Shown piece by piece: positions 6,635-10,401 of a stretch of 10,401 bases of DNA. The number at the start of each line of letters is the position of its first letter. The first letter of the stretch is position 1. The position numbers were made by a program, and so were the translations under genes. A model generated the notes under the pieces. It saw only the letters and a program-made list of their open reading frames with translations, was not told the DNA's origin and did no database searches. Origin of the DNA: Bermanella sp034111105 (lineage in GTDB: Bacteria > Pseudomonadota > Gammaproteobacteria > Pseudomonadales > Oceanobacteraceae); assembly GCA_034111105.1 (NCBI GenBank), contig JAWUXY010000034.1, positions 1 through 10,401 on the forward strand, given 5' to 3'.

Positions 6635-6904
6635 TTAGATCGGTCGCGAGCCGTAGTTTGATGTTGGCTTACGTGGTGGGTCTGCCATCACATTGGGTTC
6701 AATTTCATTAATGGCACCACCTTTTTGTAAAAAGGCTTCTATTTCATTGTCCATTTTACTGCGCAGCTTTTGCCGTGAAGCGATGGATCGCAATACGCCT
6801 TCTTCTGCACTGCCAATGAATTCCATATCGGGTTCGGTCACATTTGTGGCACTGCCACCCTTGCTGTCCGTCTTAGCCTTTGTGGCTTTTTTAGGTTTAG
6901 GCAT
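6635..6904 (-). CDS. sutA: SutA-like RNA polymerase-associated regulator
   Basis: An 89-residue protein whose C-terminal third, EIEPNVMADPPRKP...YGSRPI (68-89), matches the conserved tail of Pseudomonas SutA as I remember it. SutA binds the beta subunit of RNA polymerase and raises transcription of ribosomal and other genes in slow-growing cells. The middle (about 33-62, ASRQKLRSKMDNEIEAFLQKGG) is a predicted helix corresponding to the RNAP-binding part. The first 20 residues are Lys-rich (MPKPKKATKAK), whereas Pseudomonas SutA has a long acidic disordered N-terminus, so activity may differ. The ATG at 6904 has GGGAG 7-8 nt upstream and begins the basic tail; an in-frame start 11 codons earlier (6937) lacks that. 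It has its own good promoter and terminator and lies 136 bp after speA. Confidence 0.8.
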   Translation of the reverse strand: MPKPKKATKAKTDSKGGSATNVTEPDMEFIGSAEEGVLRSIASRQKLRSKMDNEIEAFLQKGGAINEIEPNVMADPPRKPTSNYGSRPI

Positions 6905-6954
6905 AATAGCTCTCCCATCCTTAAGTTCCGTGAGCAATAAACGCTGCGTAGAAA

Positions 6955-6983
6955 TTTATAGTTCAGGAAAAGCTATCTGTCAG
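6955..6983 (-). promoter_or_regulatory. Sigma-70 promoter of the sutA-like gene
   Basis: On the minus strand CTGACA (plus 6978-6983, 5 of 6 to TTGACA) is 17 bp from TATAAA (plus 6955-6960, 5 of 6 to TATAAT). The predicted start is about 44 nt before the ATG. No terminator is visible after speA, so read-through from speA could add to it. Confidence 0.7.
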
Positions 6984-7040
6984 ATAAATCGCTATATCTA
7001 ATTACACTTAATACCTAATTTTAAAGCTCATTTTGGAATA

Positions 7041-8933
7041 TCACATCTGCAAGTAGGTAGAAGATGCCAAGGTTTTTTCTAATTCTGACAAAAACAATGT
7101 TTTCTCTTCAGGCGCCAACTGTGAACCCTTCAGAATGCGACTGTAGGCCTCTTGAAGCGTAGGTATATCGAAATTCACATACTGGAGAACCTTGCCAACG
7201 GTATCGCCCTGTTGGGCCGATTTAAAGGCTATATCGCCTTTATCATTAATGTACACATCAACCGAATCGGTATCGCCAAAAAGATTGTGTAAATCCCCTA
7301 AAATTTCTTGATAAGCGCCCACCATAAAAAAGCCCATGAGGATATCTTCGTGGTCCGCATAGCTTGGCATCGGCAGTGTGGTCTCAATGCTATCGCCCTC
7401 AATGTACTGCTCAACACGACCATCGCTGTCACAAGTCATATCCTGAATCACCGCTCGACGCGTCACCGGCCGATTCAAACCCGTTAACGGCAGAATTGGG
7501 AATATTTGATCAATGCCCCATGCATCGGGTATCGATTGAAACAGTGAAAAGTTAACAAACAATTTATCGGCTTGGGTTTCTTGTAAGCGATCTAATACTT
7601 GCGCCTGCCCTTTTGCATTTGGGGAGAGTTTTTCCGATAAACACTGATTAATCGTATTCGCATAGGCTTCAATCTTGGCTCGCTCTTTTAAGCTGATGTT
7701 GCCTTGTAAAAACGCGCTTTGGCTATCGGCTAAGTCATGTTGGACATCGTGGTAGGCTTCTAATAACGAGCGCTTACTTGGATTAATAATGCGCTGATAA
7801 ACATCCCACATGTGATGCACTAATGGCGAGTCTTCTTCTAAAGGCGGCTGTACCTCGTCTGTCATTGGTTGTTCCCAATCAATCACATTGGTCAACAAGA
7901 CAGCATGGTGCGCGGTTAACGCTCGACCGGATTCAGTGATGATATCTGGATGCGGCAAATCAGCTTGGTTCGCGGCTTCATTAAAGGCATAAACCACATT
8001 ATTGGCGTATTCGCCCATGCTGTAGTTCATTGAGCAGAAGCTGCGTGAGCGCGTGCCTTCGTAATCAACGCCAAGACCGCCACCCACATCAACAACATTA
8101 ATGTTGGCACCTAAAAGACATAGCTCGGTAAAGATACGGCCACATTCACGTAAGCCGCTTTGAATATCACGAATATTGGCAATTTGACTGCCTAAGTGGA
8201 AGTGCAAAAGTTGTAAGCTGGCTAAGCTACCATGCGCTTTCAGTTGCTCGAACACTTGTATAATTTGATTAGCAGACAAACCGAACTTTGATTTCTCCCC
8301 ACCAGTGTTTTGCCAATTGCCTTTGCCCACTGAGGCTAAACGCGCACGCACGCCAATTCTTGGCGTCACGTTTAATGATTTGGCCTCTGCAAGAATGAGA
8401 TCCAATTCAGACAGTTTTTCAACTACGAGATACACTTTGTGGCCCAGCTTTTCACCCAATAACGCAAGGCGAATGTAATGACGGTCTTTATAGCCATTGC
8501 ATACAACGGTGGCTTTACTTTGACCCGCCATCGCCAGTACAGCCATCAACTCAGGCTTACTGCCAGCCTCTAAGCCAATGGATTGGCCTTGCTGTTTCTG
8601 ACCATTGATCAGCTCTTCAACCACACGGCGTTGCTGGTTAACCTTAATAGGGTACACACTGGTGTAAGTACCTTTATAAGCATGCAACTGGCTCGCATTC
8701 CTGAAGGCTTCATTAATTGCCTTAACACGATCATGCAAGATAGCAGGAAAGCGCATCAGCAAAGGTAAAGCTAAGCCATCTTTATGTGCCTGTTCTACTA
8801 AGTCTTTAAAGCTCACCCTAACGTCATCAAACGGGCTCACCACCACATCACCCTGTGTGTTTATATCAAAAAAGCCTTCGCTCCAATGTTCGATGTTATA
8901 AACATCACGTGCTTGTTGAGCATCCATTTGCAT
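7041..8933 (-). CDS. speA: Biosynthetic arginine decarboxylase (PLP-dependent, SpeA type)
   Basis: A 630-residue cytoplasmic enzyme (Pseudomonas SpeA about 636) that decarboxylates L-arginine to agmatine, the first step of the agmatine route to putrescine. It has the alanine-racemase-like barrel with the PLP Lys in YPIKVNQ (Lys97), HFHLGSQ (244-250), the phosphate-binding GGGLGVDY (284-291) and ESGR (334-337). The C-terminal domain carries the catalytic Cys in TCDSDG (Cys501) and the substrate-site GDTDSV (553-558). The ATG at 8933 is preferred, with AAGGTGG centred about 12 nt upstream. An in-frame TTG at 8942 sits only 1 nt from that site, and another ATG is at 8927. The gene has a long upstream leader and shares no operon with the TorF-like gene. 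The sutA-like gene follows 136 bp downstream. Confidence 0.96.
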   Translation of the reverse strand: MQMDAQQARDVYNIEHWSEGFFDINTQGDVVVSPFDDVRVSFKDLVEQAHKDGLALPLLMRFPAILHDRVKAINEAFRNASQLHAYKGTYTSVYPIKVNQQRRVVEELINGQKQQGQSIGLEAGSKPELMAVLAMAGQSKATVVCNGYKDRHYIRLALLGEKLGHKVYLVVEKLSELDLILAEAKSLNVTPRIGVRARLASVGKGNWQNTGGEKSKFGLSANQIIQVFEQLKAHGSLASLQLLHFHLGSQIANIRDIQSGLRECGRIFTELCLLGANINVVDVGGGLGVDYEGTRSRSFCSMNYSMGEYANNVVYAFNEAANQADLPHPDIITESGRALTAHHAVLLTNVIDWEQPMTDEVQPPLEEDSPLVHHMWDVYQRIINPSKRSLLEAYHDVQHDLADSQSAFLQGNISLKERAKIEAYANTINQCLSEKLSPNAKGQAQVLDRLQETQADKLFVNFSLFQSIPDAWGIDQIFPILPLTGLNRPVTRRAVIQDMTCDSDGRVEQYIEGDSIETTLPMPSYADHEDILMGFFMVGAYQEILGDLHNLFGDTDSVDVYINDKGDIAFKSAQQGDTVGKVLQYVNFDIPTLQEAYSRILKGSQLAPEEKTLFLSELEKTLASSTYLQM

Positions 8934-8938
8934 ATCGT

Positions 8939-9061
8939 TCAATCCACCTTAGCTATATATAACTGCACTAAAAGTTTGCACTGGTTAAAAAAATGCCCTT
9001 TATTGCAGCGAATGGTCTTTTCCAAACTCAAAAAATTAAGTAAGGTAACCATCCCCCGCAT
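8939..9061 (-). CDS. Possible 40-codon upstream ORF in the speA leader
   Basis: An open frame of 40 codons runs from ATG (plus 9059-9061) to TGA (plus 8939-8941), ending 5 nt before the speA ATG and running through the speA ribosome-binding site. Such geometry would allow translational coupling or a leader-peptide control. I see no ribosome-binding site before its ATG; a second in-frame ATG three codons later follows a run of five G's. The peptide resembles no family I recognise. A frame of this length can arise by chance, so this is only a candidate. Confidence 0.2.
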   Translation of the reverse strand: MRGMVTLLNFLSLEKTIRCNKGHFFNQCKLLVQLYIAKVD

Positions 9062-9071
9062 TAGGTGACAG

Positions 9072-9097
9072 AGCTAGATTGGGTAACCGATCTAGCT
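9072..9097. other. Hairpin in the speA leader region
   Basis: AGCTAGAT (9072-9079) pairs perfectly with ATCTAGCT (9090-9097). As plus-strand RNA the stem extends through a U-G pair and two G-C pairs to a GUAA (GNRA-type) tetraloop, giving 11 bp. As minus-strand RNA, in the speA leader, the extension has a C-A mismatch. No U-run follows on either strand, so it is not an obvious terminator. Confidence 0.5.
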
Positions 9098-9134
9098 TTG
9101 CCTCCTGATCATAGTCTAGCAATAACGCTCGCGC

Positions 9135-9162
9135 ATTCTATTCATCAAAGCCGCTACATCAA
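9135..9162 (-). promoter_or_regulatory. Candidate speA promoter
   Basis: On the minus strand TTGATG (plus 9157-9162, 4 of 6) and TAGAAT (plus 9135-9140, 5 of 6) are 16 bp apart. The start would lie near 9128, about 195 nt before the speA ATG. A TATATA tract just upstream of speA (plus 8954-8960) is an alternative -10 but has no -35. Confidence 0.4.
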
Positions 9163-9286
9163 GACATTTATATATTTAAAACCACATTGGCGGCTTTAAT
9201 AGCAATCTCTATACACAAAACGACTAATACCATTAAAAAACACGTAAAGCCCAGTAAAAAAAATCTTTACTGTAATTTCGTTGACC

Positions 9287-9310
9287 AAAAAAAGGGAGCC
9301 TAAGCTCCCA
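9287..9310 (-). terminator. Intrinsic terminator of the TorF-like gene
   Basis: GGGAGC (9294-9299) and GCTCCC (9304-9309) form a 6-bp GC-rich stem with a 4-nt loop. On the minus strand it is followed by seven T's (plus 9287-9293). It starts 21 bp past the stop codon. Confidence 0.88.
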
Positions 9311-9330
9311 TAAATACTGTTACATCACAT

Positions 9331-9945
9331 TTACCAATCAAATTGCTGACTGATTCCCAATACAAGGGAGTAGCCTTTTTTCTGCTGATTAGTCAGTAAT
9401 ACTTCGAAGTCCACTTTCGATGGCATGGCCAAAACCAGCGTCACAGAATAGTCCCATAATTCTTTTGTTTCATCAGGGGTTAATAAACCCGCCTTAAAGG
9501 CGATTCCTGCATCATCCCAAAATTCATAATTAGCGGCTAACTCTTTGTATTCGTAAGTACTGTCATCATCTTGGTAGACACTTAAGCGGTAATCACTCCA
9601 CGCCAAGTTCACATTATATTCTGTATTATCAGGTTTATCGCCACCACGCTCATAACCGATCACGCCGCCACCCAGCGCAACGTTACCTAAATTGTAAGCA
9701 AAGCCACCGTAAGCATTCACTTCAGAGGTATCAAAATCTTCAATGCTTCCTGTATAACCCCAAGCCCCTGCATAAAAACCAAACGGACCGGTATAATCAA
9801 TGCCGCCATTAATAACGATATCGGCATCGCTTTGTTTTACGCCGCGAGACATATATTTGGTAGCTGCACCCATATTAGTAGTGAGATCAGCGTAAACAGG
9901 ACTGGCCATAATGAAGGCCGCTAACACAAGTAAATACTTAGACAT
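9331..9945 (-). CDS. TorF family putative porin (outer-membrane beta-barrel)
   Basis: A 204-residue protein with a clear signal peptide (1-19, ending SPVYA before Asp-Leu-Thr). It opens with the pattern TTNMGAATKYMSRGVKQSD (22-40) followed by GFYAGAWGY (56-64), which is the hallmark of the family annotated as TorF-type putative porins (the Gcw_chp group). Alternating aromatic/polar strands run to the end, and the chain finishes FDW, an aromatic C-terminus typical of outer-membrane barrels. The substrate is unknown. Members are commonly seen near ammonium-transport genes, and here an amt gene lies immediately upstream on the same strand, though separated by a terminator. The ATG at 9945 starts the signal peptide; the ribosome-binding site (AAAG) is weak. 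It is slightly shorter than the family members I remember. Confidence 0.85.
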   Translation of the reverse strand: MSKYLLVLAAFIMASPVYADLTTNMGAATKYMSRGVKQSDADIVINGGIDYTGPFGFYAGAWGYTGSIEDFDTSEVNAYGGFAYNLGNVALGGGVIGYERGGDKPDNTEYNVNLAWSDYRLSVYQDDDSTYEYKELAANYEFWDDAGIAFKAGLLTPDETKELWDYSVTLVLAMPSKVDFEVLLTNQQKKGYSLVLGISQQFDW

Positions 9946-9979
9946 TTAACTTTATTCTTAGAGGTGATGATTGCCGCGC

Positions 9980-9999
9980 ACTATAGCAAGTCTTTGCTA
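9980..9999 (-). promoter_or_regulatory. Candidate -10 of the TorF-like gene with adjoining dyad
   Basis: TATAGT on the minus strand (plus 9980-9985) matches 5 of 6 bases and would start transcription near 9973, about 28 nt before the ATG. I see no good -35. A 6-bp dyad TAGCAA/TTGCTA (9984-9989, 9994-9999) with a 4-bp centre overlaps its upstream edge and could be an operator. Confidence 0.35.
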
Positions 10000-10126
10000 G
10001 GCATGGAATGTTGGGGATTGGATAAGCGAAAATTAAAAAGGTTCAATGGGCTTGTCCTTCGATAGCGTCATAGAAAGCAATACGGCCTCTAGGGGCCCTC
10101 CTTTCAAATATCATGATTTTGAACAC

Positions 10127-10157
10127 AAAAAAGCCCCGATGAAATCGAGGCTTTTTT
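10127..10157 (-). terminator. Intrinsic terminator of amt
   Basis: Arms 10127-10140 and 10144-10157 pair over 14 positions around a 3-nt loop. The single mismatch (C-A on plus) becomes a U-G pair on the minus strand, so the structure is tuned to the amt direction. Six T's close the minus-strand side. It lies 50 bp past the amt stop. Confidence 0.9.
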
Positions 10158-10206
10158 GAAGAACGGAAAACAGCGTCTTCCGTCTCCCATTTAGCGTAAA
10201 GCGATA

Positions 10207-10401
10207 TTATTTAGAAGTGAACTCTGGGTAAGCTTCCATGCCACACTCGGCAAGGTCAACACCTTCATACTCTTCTTCTTCGCTAACACGAATACCCATA
10301 ACCGCTTTGATAATGCCCCAAGTCACGAAGCTTGCTGCAAATACCCAAACGAAGATGGTGAGTGCACCCATTAGCTGACCACCGATGGTGGTGCCGTCGT
10401 T
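10207..10401 (-). CDS. amt: Ammonium transporter Amt, C-terminal end, partial
   Basis: The last 64 codons are present, in frame from the window edge to TAA (plus 10207-10209); the gene continues beyond 10401. The visible part holds most of the last membrane helix (residues 11-36 of the fragment, MGALTIFVWVFAASFVTWGI) and the cytoplasmic tail, RVSEEEEYEGVDLAECGMEAYPEF, which is highly typical of bacterial Amt proteins. In this family the tail helps couple the three subunits and receives the PII protein GlnK, which blocks the channel when nitrogen is plentiful. A glnK gene often sits just upstream of amt; that would be outside this window. Separated by its terminator from the TorF-like gene downstream. 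Confidence 0.93.
   Translation of the reverse strand, partial: NDGTTIGGQLMGALTIFVWVFAASFVTWGIIKAVMGIRVSEEEEYEGVDLAECGMEAYPEFTSK

Larger units (their letters stand above)
8943..9330. promoter_or_regulatory. speA leader and speA-TorF gene intergenic region
   Basis: This AT-rich 388-bp stretch has no gene I can support beyond the candidate upstream ORF. Reading on the minus strand it holds the terminator of the TorF-like gene (9287-9310), a second A/T-rich dyad (CAGTAAA 9252-9258 with TTTACTG 9266-9272), widely spaced arms AAAGCCGC/GCGGCTTT (9147-9154 and 9190-9197), a candidate speA promoter at 9135-9162, an orphan AGGAGG at 9101-9106 and a hairpin at 9072-9097. This implies a structured speA leader of nearly 200 nt, if the promoter is right. 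Confidence 0.45.

Noticed and set aside
6693..7001. Plus-strand open frame over the sutA-like gene
   Set aside because: It is antisense to a gene with family-level sequence match, promoter and terminator.
8939..9061. Resemblance of the speA leader ORF to SpeFL
   Set aside because: Only a four-residue HFFN match is seen and the conserved His/Arg pattern of SpeFL is missing. Chance is the better explanation.
9235..9272. Second terminator after the TorF-like gene
   Set aside because: The stems are A/T-rich and the pairings overlap each other. The GC-rich terminator at 9287-9310 is sufficient.
10353..10364. SlmA-site-like sequence in the amt coding region
   Set aside because: GTGAGTGCACCC matches the remembered SlmA consensus at 9 of 12 positions and is not fully palindromic. 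One imperfect match inside a gene is not evidence.
5745..10401. Possible mobile or defence island
   Set aside because: No transposase, integrase, terminal repeats, tRNA or shift in base use was seen. All genes are core or common families.

Overview
The window is an ordinary core stretch of a gammaproteobacterial chromosome. Gene content, order and protein sequences are closest to the Pseudomonas/Oceanospirillales group: the end of coaBC, then dut, algC, argB, slmA, pyrE and crc, followed by sutA, speA and amt. The moderately AT-rich codon use and many A/T-tract terminators suggest a marine Oceanospirillales-type organism rather than a high-GC Pseudomonas. This is inference from remembered family sequences; no database was searched.

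Left block, plus strand (1-3837): the 3' end of coaBC, dut 15 bp later and algC 19 bp after that form a tight operon. argB follows after a gap with a perfect TATAAT box, and slmA after a longer leader with a stem-loop. The run ends at a perfect 16-bp-arm bidirectional terminator shared with the convergent pyrE. Products: coenzyme A synthesis, dUTP removal, phosphomannomutase/phosphoglucomutase, arginine-regulated N-acetylglutamate kinase and the nucleoid-occlusion factor.

Middle (3933-6428): pyrE (minus) and crc (plus) diverge from a 316-bp intergenic region. Crc is an exonuclease III-fold protein that has lost its catalytic residues, as expected for the Hfq-partner catabolite-repression protein. 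It ends at another perfect bidirectional terminator facing a secreted DUF3047 protein on the minus strand.

Right block, all minus strand (5745-10401): in order of transcription, the C-terminal end of an Amt ammonium transporter, a small TorF-type outer-membrane protein, speA (biosynthetic arginine decarboxylase), a SutA-like RNA-polymerase-binding protein and the DUF3047 protein. amt, the TorF-like gene and the sutA homologue have their own terminators. sutA has a near-consensus sigma-70 promoter. speA has a long AT-rich leader with a hairpin and a possible 40-codon upstream ORF.

I found no mobile element, CRISPR array, tRNA/rRNA, toxin-antitoxin or defence system, and nothing that looks like a new multi-gene system. 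The observations worth checking are regulatory (the speA leader, and inverted repeats at the argB, DUF3047 and TorF-gene promoters) and protein-level (the SutA homologue with a basic rather than acidic N-terminus, and the substitutions in the Crc active site).
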